In this document: positions 46,458-58,400 of the stretch, piece after piece
How the letters are laid out: each line of letters opens with the position of its first letter
Position numbering within the stretch: the stretch's first letter is position 1
Assembly: GCA_009760855.2 (NCBI GenBank)
Contig: WPIO01000008.1
Coordinates: 7,682,501 to 7,746,500 of the forward strand
From: Cristatella mucedo
Taxonomy: Eukaryota > Bryozoa > Phylactolaemata > Cristatellidae
Length of the DNA stretch: 64,000 nt
Direction of reading: 5' to 3'
Made by a program: the position numbers and the translations under genes
The notes under the pieces: model-generated
The model's input: only the letters and a program-made list of their open reading frames with translations
Database searches by the model: none
Told to the model about the DNA's origin: nothing

Positions 46458-46739
46458 TGGTTCGCGCCTGCGGCTTCTGCTGTAATTAGCGAGCCGCCTG
46501 ACACTCATGCACATGCCTCACCTGTGGCCAACAGCCAAGCCGCCGATGCAGCGAAGCGAAGCGTCAGGCCACTAATGCATGTTATATTTCGTGTCGCTGT
46601 TGCGATTTATCGGGCTCTCATATATGTACCCGTTGAGAGGAATAGAAAGTCTCGTTTACCACGCACTTGCGCCCGCTCTGTCTCCGTGAGACTCTCACTA
46701 GAACAGCCGCAGCCACAGCTGCTACATCAAAAGGCGAAC

Positions 46740-46873
46740 CGATTTTGTGAACCCTGGTCGAGGGTTCGAGTCCTGCAGCAGCAGGCAATCCTTTATTGCC
46801 CACTGCGATTGGTAGTGATAGGGATTGACGCTCTTCTGTTGCTATATAAATGAAGGCTTCTGAATAAGCTAGT
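46740..46873 (+). repeat. tRNA-derived SINE, family A, 5'-truncated
   Basis: B box gagggttcgagtcctgcag, cctttattgcccactgcg, end tctgaataagctag. Confidence 0.7.
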
Positions 46874-47389
46874 CAGTACATATTAATTTTGGATTCCGAC
46901 CAACGGCCTAATCATGATTTTGGCATAGATGTAGAAAAACTTGACCTTGAGGGCTCGGTACAAGGTCAAAGCCATCATTTTGAAATCCTCTCGGTAATGC
47001 TCTGAAGTGGTCCATCAAAGATTTTTAGTTTTAACTCTTGCTCTTATTTTCAAGTGATCGTAAACTATTCGTTTAGCACTTAGGCCTTCTGGAAATACTT
47101 TAAGTTCCCTGCTAAAGGCAGTTAACCCAGAAGCCTCATTGACAAAGTGTACAGCGACAAAGACCCTCAGTATGAGAGCGTGGAGCTGTGCAGCAACTGT
47201 GTCTGGTCGTAATGCCCATTTCGACTTACCGGAATGTAGATCCACAATCTGATTTGTCTTCTCGTGAATCGAGTTGTAAAGTGGCCTGCTTAGCTATCAG
47301 GTTATCTAAGGGTGCTATGCACACAAGGTATTACTATTATTACTATTGTTATTATTTGAGTTTAGCCTCCTTTCAGCTGCTGCAGCCTG

Positions 47390-47580
47390 CTCTTGGGAAA
47401 GACGTCGTGCCGGACTCTGTGCACGTTACCCCTAACCATGTTATTCATGTTGCTTATCAAGCATGATACCACTCACCATTCATTCGTGTTTCCTTTGCAG
47501 CAAATGTAAAGAACCTAGAAAGAGATTGAGTTCTCTGATAGCGCTTTATCAAGTGTTTAATTATTAGTATCATTACTATT
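47390..47580 (+). mobile_element. LINE 3' UTR fragment
   Basis: Shared 3' UTR (cctaaccatgttattcatgt, cctttgcagcaaatgtaaag) about 360 bp before the large LINE copy, on the same strand. Confidence 0.65.
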
Positions 47581-47936
47581 AACTCTCGGTAACCAGCGAG
47601 GACCAGCAGATGTTCTATTCCGATTGAAAATCAGCTTCCGTGCGGCCAAATGAACTCGTTTTGGCCTCAAGCTGCAGCAGCGTGGTTCGTGCGATTTTTT
47701 CAAGTTTAAGCTCGTAAATACTCTTGATTTGCCTGAGCAGCAGAGATGTCTGCTTACGCTAATTTTCAATAGCAGAGAGCTTATGCAGGTATCTCTCTGA
47801 CGTATGTACTTCCGTGCGCAAACGTTCGCCCTGCGAACCGTCCGGCAACGTCGGCTCAAATAGTAAGCAGACTATCCGTATCTGAGCTTGACGCCAGTTA
47901 TCCGCGAGTAGTGACGATAAAACTAACTAACTAGTT

Positions 47937-48875
47937 ATGGGCAAACCCAATGTGATTCATAAATTGGAAAGGCTTACGCTCAAAATTGGCTCTGCCAGCA
48001 TATCTCCAGTTGAATCAGCTCGAAATCTAGGTTTCATATTCCAAAACTACCTCTCGTTAGACGACCATATCAGCTTCACAGTCAAATCTGCCTATTTTCA
48101 GCTTCATAACATTGCTAAAATTTGGGCTTGCTTAGATAAAGATACCACATCTAAGTTGGTCCATGCATTCGTGACATCCCGTCTCGACTTCTGCAACTCA
48201 CTGCTTACTGGCCTACTGGCATGTGCGATCAGGCGATTGCAGCTGGTGCAAAACTCCGCAGCTAGGCTTGTCTGTCGTGAGCGTCGCAGTTGCCACATTA
48301 CTCCACTTCTCGCCGACCTGCACTGGCTACCAGTCAAGCAACGGATTGACTTCAAGGTTTTTTCGCTCACTTTAAGGTCACTTCATTTTTTGGCTCCAGC
48401 CTATCTCTCAGATACACTTCCCCATCAGGCCAAGCATCGTACCACCCGCTTTTCGGAATCCAACAGTCTACAAATACCCCGTACAAACCTCAAATCCTTC
48501 GGAGACCGTGCATTTAGTTCGTATGCTCCCAAAGCCTGGGCCTCCCTCCCGACCTGCGTCAGAACATCCCCTGACCTGACCACACTTAAAAAGAATTTAA
48601 AAACACACTTATTTAGGACAGCATTTAGTGGGTCCCTGTGATTCGTCCTTGATGTGCTTATGCGTGCTGACACTGTGCATGCTGCCACTAACCACATTTA
48701 CATGCTGACCCTGGGCATGTCACCCCTAACCATGTTATTTATTTTGTTTGTTTGTCAAGCATGATTTTACTCACCATTCAATTGCATTTCCATTTGCGGC
48801 AAATGTAAAGCGCCTAGAGAGAGAGATTGAGTTCTCTGAGGGCACTTTATCAAGTGCATTACTATTATGCATTAG
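47937..48875 (+). mobile_element. L2/CR1-type LINE, 3' end with open reverse-transcriptase C-terminus
   Basis: A 234-codon uninterrupted frame (47937-48641) covers the end of the reverse-transcriptase ORF: LQLVQNSAARLVCRE, HITPLLADLHWLPVKQRIDF, LAPAYLSDTL, SFGDRAFSSYAPKAW, and FKKNLKTHLFRTAFSG by family comparison. It ends in TGA, then a 3' UTR with aaatgtaaagcgcctag...gattgagttctctgag and an (ATT)n tail. It is 5'-truncated: the catalytic core is missing. The intact frame suggests the youngest copy here. Confidence 0.88.
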
Positions 48876-48879
48876 TATT

Positions 48880-51115
48880 AGTGAAATGAATTGTGTTTAA
48901 TTTTAGCTCATTATACATTTATGCGTTGAGCTAGCTTCTCTTGCACTTTGCGATATCTTTAAAGAATTAATTTAATAAATCTAGGGACTTAATTGAGGCT
49001 AACCCACAGACGCCAAGGGATGGGGCGTTCTTACGTTGACCAGGCGGAGCGGAAGCGGCTGGATGGGGCGTGTCTTTAGTTTCAGCGCCGGATGTAGCAG
49101 CGGTTTTCAATACGACTGCAGCTCACTCTGAACAGACCTCTGCCGCGAGTAGCAAATGCCCAGCTGTTCTCAAATGAAATATTATGCAGTTTAGGCTATC
49201 TTTTGGATACAGGACCTCATGAGTGATTCCCGACACAGCGGCAGCAGACGATGCACACGACCACCACCAGATGTAGCCCACTGTTCTTAAAAAGGCAGTG
49301 CTGTGTAAGCTGATATGCGAAGCCATCGCAGATGGGCCCCACCTGATAGGCTATTAATTGAATCCGGCTCAAAACATATACACAACAAAAATGTCTGTTA
49401 TCAATTAAATTGCACTTTTAATTGGCAATTTGAGTCGTCACATATAGCCTTGACCACGTTGCAGTAGGGTGCATCGTGCGGCAGCTGGATCCCTCACCGA
49501 TGAGCCTTTTTCTACCATCTAGTTCTGACGTTTAGAGCGAACAACAGCGGCGGATACCGTATGGACGTCTCCGGAGAGGACTGTAATTCGGACGAGTTGG
49601 CTGTCGTCAGACGGTCGTTGGGTTAGCGCGAACGGGTCTGCAGCCTAACCATGCGTGCGGGTACCGGACGCTGCTCGGATGCCTACCGTTACCAATGTGA
49701 TAGAGGGGTCTCTGCTTCGCTGCTTTGCAATCATTTATGGCTTGATTGCTGGCTGAGCTCTTTAAAAATAAACTCTTTCGGAGTCTGACGTCAATGAGGA
49801 GAGTCGTAGTGACGGTAAACGTTGAGCGGAAGCTCTCCCGAACAGCCAACGGCTTCGCAGCGAGATGTCATGCCCGCGCCCCTACTGCTCTCAGCTGCCG
49901 GTGAGCTGGCGTTGGCATCTTTCTGCCATTCGCATTGCGTGTGTTGGCGAAAGTCTTGTAGTGAGTTCGCATATGTCATCTAGAACCTTCGCTCATGGAG
50001 CTCCCTCTAGAAAAGAGAAAGTGTATTGCTGAGAAGGGCAGACAATTGATCGAAAGCAGATAATAGGAAGGTCGACACAGCTGGTGGACCTAACGCCCGC
50101 GGGTTTAAGTTTATTAGTTCGACAACGAGGGTGTCAGGTTGACGATGTTAGCGGTCTTGCTAGACAGTTTCTTACTAGATCACGAGCTCAGTGAGAGCCG
50201 CCAAATTCTGATTTACAGTGGGTCTTCTCTCTTAAAAGACTAGTGATTTCTCGACACGCCATGTCTTTCCAATAATCAGATCAGGCTGACGGCTGCTTCT
50301 TTGCCAAACTTGAAAGCTCCGAAAATTATTGATACATAAATGGACCAAATTATCAGCCTTGTGACTTCTTGCCCCCTCCGAATCAGCCTTAGAAACGGAC
50401 ATTATCCAGGATGTCTGCATGTAGAACTGCATAGTTTTCACCTGTCATACAGTGACTATACAGCATCTCGAGCTTTGGCCAATCCTGGCAAACCAAGCCA
50501 CTAGGTTCTTTTCTGTGCTTAATACGTGTTCTGCCGTGCATATCAGTCAAACCTTGCAGTTTCGACCGTATCAAAATCGCCAAATACATAAGGAAGTCTT
50601 TTGTATTGGGCTTCACAATAAAGATCACCTCCATTCAGATTCTTAACAACTCGCTGCAAGAGAAGTGATAAAAAATTGTTAATTACAACCAAGATATCGT
50701 GCGTACTCAAGAATGCAAATGCACGTAAGATGATACTCACGGCTGTTGGTTAGTAGAAACCCTCAGCTAGTAACATGCACTCAATTATGCTAGGTTAAGC
50801 AAAGCTCACAAGAAAATGAATTAACTCACTGGCAAGTTATACAAGCACGTTTCTCTGACCCTTAGTAATTTTGAAGTGCTTAGTTTCGTTCTATCGATGA
50901 CTTACTTTTACAGACTAATCTCTGAACCCTACTTGCGATCTAAACTGCAGCCTCCCAACCAGACAAACGTGTACTTTATGTTCATTACTGGTATTGATAA
51001 CTGGACAATCGGTACTTTGAAATGCACATTGGGCATTTAAAGAGAAGAAACATTAGAAAGGCACAAATAACTTGAGTAAGTTAACTGCTCCTGGGTATCA
51101 GCCCCAATTTAAAGT
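48880..51115. other. unassigned intergenic sequence
   Basis: No repeat family or convincing exon. A minus-strand frame near 49.8-50.0 kb is open for 62 codons but lacks motifs. Confidence 0.4.
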
Positions 51116-51117
51116 GC

Positions 51118-51252
51118 TTGCACTTGCCGATACAGGCAGTTGGCTTGAGTCCGGCAGCAGGCAATCTTTTATTGCCCACTGCAAGCTGTGTAGCGATTGC
51201 CATTAAGGCTTTTCTGCTGCAATGTAGATGAGGCTGTTTAATCAGCTTACAT
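51118..51252 (+). repeat. tRNA-derived SINE, family A, 5'-truncated
   Basis: ttggcttgagtccggcagca, tttattgcccactgcaagct, end atgaggctgtttaatcagct. Confidence 0.7.
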
Positions 51253-51632
51253 TTACTTTGTTTTTAACTCAGCTGTTATCTGCATCACCCCAATACAAGA
51301 TTGGTTCGTAATACCTTGCTTGCCTCCCTACTGTTAGTCTATTCGCAAAACTTGATGCCGGGGAACAGTTTTTTCACATGTTAGATAGAAAAAAATTTGA
51401 AGTCGATTAGCTAGCTGCCTTGGAGGTCTGTGGTGTCTAAGATTATGCTCTCCTGCTCTCACTTCCTCCCCCACTCTCCTTCCTTCCCTGCCCTACTCAC
51501 CTTCCCTCCCTCCCCCACTCCCCCATCTCCTCTCCAAAAGAGACGTCGCCAGCACACGCCAGCACATCAGACTAAGGAATAATCTGCACGTACAAAGACA
51601 GCTTCTAGCTTGCATGAGAACCAGCTTGTCCC

Positions 51633-52290
51633 TTAATAATAATAATAATAATAGTAATAATAATAATAATGCACTTGATAAAGCGCCCTCAGAGAACTCA
51701 ATCTCTTTCTAGGCGCTTTACATTTGCGGCAAAGGGAAATACAATTGAATGGTGAGTAATATCATGCTTGATAAACAAACAACATGAATAACATGGTTAG
51801 GGGTGACATGCACACGGTCAGCATGCAAATGTGGTTAGTGGCAGTGTGCACAGTGTCAGCATGCATAAGCACGCGAAGGACGAATACCCACAGATACCCA
51901 TTAAATGCTGTCCTAAATAGGTGTTTTTAAGTTCATTTTAAATGTGGTCAAGTCAGGGGATGTTCTGGCGAAAGTCGGATGGAGTTCTAGGCTTTGGGTG
52001 CATATGAACTAAATGCACGGTCTCCAGCGGATTTGAGGTTTGTACGAGGTAATGGTAAACTGTTGGATTCCGAAAAGCAGGTGGTACGATGCTTGGCCTG
52101 GTGGGGGAGTAGATCTAAGAGATAGGCTGGAGCCAAAGAATGAAGTGACTTAAAAGTGAGCGACAAAACTTTGAAGTCGATCCGTTGCTTGAGTGGTAGC
52201 CAGTGCAGGTCAGCGAGAAGTGGTGTGATGTGGCAACTGCAGCGCTCACGACAGACAAGCCTAGCTGCTGAGTTTTGCACCAGCTGCGTT
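51633..52290 (-). mobile_element. LINE 3' end fragment, minus strand
   Basis: Minus-strand frame includes VQNSAARLVCRERCSCHITPL and ends in the shared 3' UTR and an (AAT)n tail at 51633-51670. One frameshift-free stretch of about 95 codons remains. Nearly the same sequence as the 42.8-43.3 kb copy. Confidence 0.85.
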
Positions 52291-53379
52291 ATCTCGAGTA
52301 AATTTATCGATAAATGTAGATGAATATAGGAAATGAGCTTGATTTCATCAAACATATTAATGGTATTCTAGTTGTATAGTAAAAGATTTCATACTTTTTC
52401 AATTCCTTCCCGGGTTTGGGAATGTGATATCTTCAAAGAAAATATAAGGCAGGTAATGTTAGTGATATCATATCTCATTGGATGTGAACCGGCCAATCAG
52501 ATTGGTTTTGAGAGTTGGCATATTGTAGGAGGCCAGAGATCTTGTGGCATTGTTGTGCGCAACGTTGGTACTTGGCATCTTGCTTTTGAACTGACATCTT
52601 GCTTTTGCTTTGGATGAGATGCAAGCTCCTCAGAAGAAGACCGTCACGTGGGCTAAAATCCTTGTCAGCGGTAAGCAAGCCTTTTCGGGTGTAAGGCTGG
52701 TATGCACCTGTCAGAGACTTCAGTCTTCATAGGAATCTTTTCAGAATAGATGGCAAGCAAAGCTATTGTATAATCGCCTCATGCACACTGCTTCTTCAGA
52801 GCTATAAAGCTGCGATATTTTAGCTGTAACCGATGGCAGAAGTGCAGATTGTTTGATTAAAGCATACGAAAACAAATAGGAATCAGTCTTACTTGACAGG
52901 CATTAAGTGCAGTCGTTTTATGGCTGTTTGTTAGCCTCCATGGTTGATTGGGTAGTAAGTAGCTTTATCCTGCTATGACAGCCGGTTCTTTACTGCAGAT
53001 TGGCACGGCAAAGCTGCCCTTGGCTTTGCGAATGCTTTAGCAAGTTTGCCAATGTGTCAATCACATAGTCCTCCTCATCGAGGTGTTCAATTATAGAAGG
53101 ACATGCATCATACTGCAATAGTAAGAAGGCCTGCTGGGATGCATTGCATTTGGTTAGGGCCAATGGATGGCTAATATTAGTCATCCTAATTACTGTAGAT
53201 ACCCGAAAAATATCTTAGGAATTTTACATCATAACATTGAAAATTCATTCGTATGGAATCTTAGCATAACACACTCTCTTTCTAGACATGTTTGCTATTT
53301 GCTAGAAAGAAAGCATACGGAATTATTAGTGCTGATAGCACGTGCAATTTCAGCATTCGTTAGCACATAATTGACATTT

Positions 53380-53790
53380 CACACAGGCGGAGAAAAGGCT
53401 GGAAGAAGCAGGTGAGTTTATAGCTTCCTTTGAAATATTGCCAAGTCATAGGAATGTTACTTCGTTAGTGGGAAGAATTTCCGGCATAGTAACTAACTGA
53501 AGGCATCGTCTCCAAAGAAATTTAGTTTCTTTCGAGGCACAGATCAGCGACCAATATAAGAGGACCAAGATATCAAGTGGCACGTTAGGAAGGCGGATTA
53601 AGACCATAGCAAACAGGTGAGCCGATGCAAGATTATGATGGCATTTGAAAGTGAGTGGTAGGATCTTAAAGTTTATATGACAGCTTGATGGAAGCCAGTG
53701 CAGGTTGGTGGAGAATTAACTAGTGCGTGATTATTATGTTCACGGCAGACTAGCATGGCTGCTAAGTTTTGTAATATACTCCAGCTGCTC
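53380..53790 (-). mobile_element. LINE 3' end, degenerate
   Basis: Minus-strand landmarks include gaaggcatcgtctccaaaga, gatggaagccagtgcaggtt and ggctgctaagttttgtaata. Confidence 0.6.
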
Positions 53791-54169
53791 ATTAGAACAG
53801 GGCAAGGAGACGTTGTAGCTGAGAGCTGTAGTACTTATTGCACTCTATTCACAATCTGTCTCTAATGGGTTGGAGGCAAAGCTAAGCAATGGCACACCGC
53901 CATTGTTACTGGTCCTTGCACAGTGACCAAAAGCTTTGCCTCATGCATCAAGATTGCAAACTTAGCATATTGACTTGACACTTTCTTTCTAGCGGAATCG
54001 ACACTTGCTCTCAAACAGACAAGTCCGTTTTTGAAGATCGTGTGGTGTAAGCATGCAAGATTCTCAACTTGAAAAGTCGACATTTGTACTCCGACGTTAA
54101 CCAAGTTTAATCAGTGAAATTCCACCACACGATTGAAAGCAATAGATGGTACACCGACTCTCCAGCCAT

Positions 54170-54655
54170 GCTACTCTATCGTGAACGGTGCATCAGCCAT
54201 CGAATTCAAATTCTCTCTAACTTGCCATCGACTTCAAGATCATCTCTCACTGGCTAAGGTCTCTTATTTTGTTTTTACATCTACTTCCTGATGTGAAATA
54301 CTTAGTTCTCAGGATTAGTTCTCATACTACCAGCTTCTCTCCCGTGGGGTCATTTAGTCAACCTTCAATCAACCGTCAGCATTTAATTAACCTTCATCCT
54401 TCGGGTATCTGGCATTTATTTTCTATGCAAACAAAACCTTGAAGCCTCTGCCGACTGACATTATGACATCCCCTGACCTGGTCTCAGTTTACCGCAAAGC
54501 TAGAAACCCAGCAGTTCGTTGCAGCAGTGGCATCGTGGCTATGAATCGCGCATGATTTGCATACACATGCTACACGCTACTATCACTAATCGGTCGTCTT
54601 GCTTCTTTTCCAACCCTATGTGAAGCGCCCGGCAGAGGGTTTGGTAAACCCAAGG
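54170..54655 (+). mobile_element. LINE 3' end, degenerate
   Basis: Landmarks: cttgccatcgacttcaagat, gacatcccctgacctggtct, and a degenerate UTR near 54600. Confidence 0.5.
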
Positions 54656-55255
54656 TTCTTGACAAATATGCAAGCGGCACTTTCAGATATGCAACTAGGT
54701 GTAGGTTAGCGTTGGCAACCAATATGTTAGTGTATTGAGCTTGTTGGAAGTGGCAATCAAGCCATAGTTGAACTCAGGTTTGATAAACCTCGAGATTTCT
54801 CAACTATATTACGATATTTAAGACAGACTTTGGTCGCACCATATCTGCATTGCACTCCTCAATGCCGTACGCTTAAATGCAAACTGGTAAAACAGGGAAC
54901 ATCTTGCTCAATGGTTTCTCGCACCAAACCCAGTTGCTGGCTGAGTGCCGGTACTTTGTGCCATTTTGTAAACAGCACATTGTTCATAATATCTAGTACG
55001 ACAGCTGAGGACATTAATCTCCCAAATCCAAGTCAAACGCGAGAGCTTACGCACCATAGTAGGGGCCCACCAAAGAGAAGTTTGCTCGTAGCTAATAGCA
55101 GGCAGAAGCAAACCTGTGCACGGCTGCTCATCCGCCCAAGTCACCACATGCAGTTGCCCACGTGCACTTCGGTGTGACCTGATTAGTTAACCCTGATCAA
55201 ATCGTGTTACCTTTTGTGACATTCGGCATTTGAAGGGTGTAACTTTTGTTTTCCA

Positions 55256-55409
55256 ATGAAAGGTTTCTCTCGATTCGACCCAGGTATGTATTTTCCTGCA
55301 GGCCCGAAGAGTTGCCAGGTACCTCGAGACGGTTTTCCCAAGGCAGGCACCGGAGAAGCTCTGGCAAAGATGCACGACGCAACCTCGCCCAATGCATCGA
55401 GGTTGGCGG
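55256..55409 (+). CDS. coiled-coil gene exon 1
   Basis: ATG at 55256 (ccaATGa) opens the frame MKGFSRFDPGMYFPAGPKSC and ends at donor GTGAGT, phase 1. The first exon could start elsewhere; this ATG is the first in frame. An 18-nt GT...AG stretch at 55284-55301 is in frame and read through. Confidence 0.55.
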
Positions 55410-58400
55410 GTGAGTCTTCTCTCGATTCACTGCAGCATGCACTGGTTTGCGAAAAACTGTTTCTTCTGCTACTCGCTTCCTCTCTGCCTATGCCGTTGCT
55501 GCTGAGTGTCCGGTTCTGTCCACAGACTGTGCCAGACCTCGTGAATGGGGCTACGAAGCCAGATTCTTGAATGAGCTGTCGCGAAAGAAAAGCGATGGCC
55601 AATCGCGGAATCGGCCAATCGCGTCGGTCGGCTGCCAGCAAATTCGAGGCGCTGTCAGCAGCAGCTGCGGCCAGACGTCGGCCAGAGATCGGCTCTCTTT
55701 TGCTGCTCCTCTGACCACTTTGGCCCGAACAGGTAGCTCGTTCGCTGCCCCGGCAGCGTGACGGTGTTGCATCTGCTAGGTAGCTGGTGGCCGTAGCTGG
55801 TAGCTGAGTAGCTGGTGCTTGAGAAAGCCTAGCTTTTCGGCAATGCCGACCTGATCAGGCTAAACGATCAAGCTGACTAGTGATGTGAGTGGGCAGAGAC
55901 CATTCGTCCATTCGAATTGTAGTTTTAAGAAGGAAGTCGAAAACGCGAATGACAGTTGCCATCCCCATTGTCGGAGAGCCCTGCAAATCAAGGAAACCTG
56001 AGCCGAGGTTGTTCGAGCCTTCTAGGTCAGTGAGTTGCTCACGGCCGGCAGGCCTGACTGAGGAGGTGCAAGTGCAGGACTGCAGCTTCAGCCATCCTCA
56101 GTGCAGCTACCGTCAATATTTTTGGTCAGTAAAGGGCTGCTGCATTTACTTTTTTGACAGCCTCTACCAGGAGACAGTGCCGCGGTCATGCTCACAACAT
56201 TCGCGAGGTAGCTCAGCTACAAAACTCGCTGCCAGCTATGATGGGTCAGCCAAGATCGCTCGAGTTGAGAGCAAGTCGAGAGGTTTTGGCACTGCCAACA
56301 GCAGACCTGCCTACAGCAGGCATGCCATCCTTTTTGCCGAGTCCAGGCCAACGAACGGCATCATTGTTGATGGCAGGTCTTCAGCAGTGCATCTACGAAC
56401 GTCAGCTGAGAATGCTAAGACTGCGGACGTCACATCTCCGAGAATGCGGCTAGCCGAAAGATACCGAAAAGCCGAGGAGGACACGTTTAAAAAACTCGAA
56501 CGAATGGCTAGTAAGCAACCGGCGCCCAATGCAACCTATATTAAGTATCAGACGTCACCATCGTTGACAGGTTTCGCCGTTGCATGTTCAGCTGCTCTAG
56601 GCCGTCTTTTTTCTAGGGTTTTGTTTTATTCGCTTGAGGCTGACCAATGAATCGCAAAACAAATCAACTCCATGCACCAAGTGTGCTTGATTTGAGCCGC
56701 GTGCATGTACGGGTCCCTTAAAGAGCACAGCATCCATTTGTCCTATTAATTTTAACTGGAAAACTTTCGTTCATTTTAATATTCTGTTGCCATTATCTTT
56801 AGCCATGGCATGGGTTATTATTTATCAGTGATAGTTATATCTACATGCTACAGAGGCTAGAGGCACGTGTTCTTATATAGCGACAGAAGAGCCTTTACGG
56901 CTATCACCACCACTTGCAGTAGCGATAAAGAACCACCCACCGCAGGAATCAAACCCACGACCTCGGGACCGAGGTCGTGAAAGCAACCGCCTTACCTAGT
57001 GTGCTATCACGGCTAACCGCCTTACCTAGTGTGCCATCACGGCTAACCTTATGGCGGTCGTTATTGGAGCCTGCCTCAAAAAATTAGCCACCGCCTGAGG
57101 TAGCTGTCAGTCATTCTCCTGAGAATGGCAAACAAAACTCTCGCAAGCTGATTGCAGAATATCGTGGCGATACTGGGACAAATTGAGTATTTTTAGGTGA
57201 ACATTGAGATATAAAGGTAGAAATTTAGATTATGAAATAGATTTGATTGGAATGCTGGTTTCTGAGAGATGACTTGCTTAGTATTTTGACCGTCCTGAAA
57301 TAAGCAATCAATCGTGTGGACACGGCACTGTCTTGAAATTGTAAGTTGCCCTTGCTGCATGTTCTTTGTTTGATCAGACCTTTCGCCTTACTTCAAGTTC
57401 AGTTGCATTACTATTGGATCTGCCGATGGTGTAGATGCTATGGATGTCATTTAATGGTAGCTTTGGTTCGCGAAAGTGATGTCTGCATGCTCGCCGAGTA
57501 TAAGCTTCGGTAGTTTTCTTATTGTCTTCATTTAGAGTGATGCCAATAGACTTGGAAACTCGAGAGACATTTGAAGCCCCAACTTGCCAATAAGGTCTCA
57601 AAATCTTATCGTGTCGACAGCCATTCAACGATAATCTCTCTCAACTAATCCTTTAATATTGGAATGTTTCCAGGGCTCTCCGCTCACGGCCAAAGATCCT
57701 CCGACGTCGCCACTGTCACTCTTAACAATCAGTTGGTTTGGACAACCAGGTTGACGCCAATCTGTCCAGATGTGGACAGCCATGTGAAACCACCATTCTC
57801 GAAACTTTGCCTCTGGGCACTGCAGAATCGACTTCGACTAAAGCAAGACGAGCAGCTGCGGCTGACAAAGCAAGTCGCCGATGCCGAGCTTCGAATGCAG
57901 AGGCTGGAACTCGAGTGCCGCCTTTCGGCGACTGCTCTACGAGAGCAGCTCACGGTGAGTGCGGCCAAGGCGTCACCGAGCGGTGAGTTGCTGACCAGCA
58001 TAACAGCCAGTCTAACTGCCAGCACTGGACAAGTTCGCATTTCAGCGTTTCGGGTGCGGGCTCAGGACACCCCCTCGTAGTCTACATATTAGCCCGTTGC
58101 GAATGTTGGCTTGCTTGAGCTCATGCATGCACAACAAATATCAGTGCTTACTGGCGTGACTTAAGCCACATAACGAGATCAGATGGGCTGGTCACTGCAG
58201 ATCGTCGATTCTAAAATCTGTCGGCTGAGCCTGCAACTGGACGAGCTGCTGCTTGGCGAGACGAGACTGAAGCTTCAGCAACAGCCATCACTGATGGAGC
58301 AGCCACCAGTACAACGACGGCAAGTGACGGTGGGGCCGCAGCCCTGGCATGCGGAGCCGCCTTCGAAGCTTTTGCAGCCACTACTGCAGCAGCAGCAGCA

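Noticed and set aside
55284-55301. 18-nt GTATGT...CTGCAG stretch as a tiny intron
   Set aside because: Far below normal animal intron size and in frame, so read-through is simpler.
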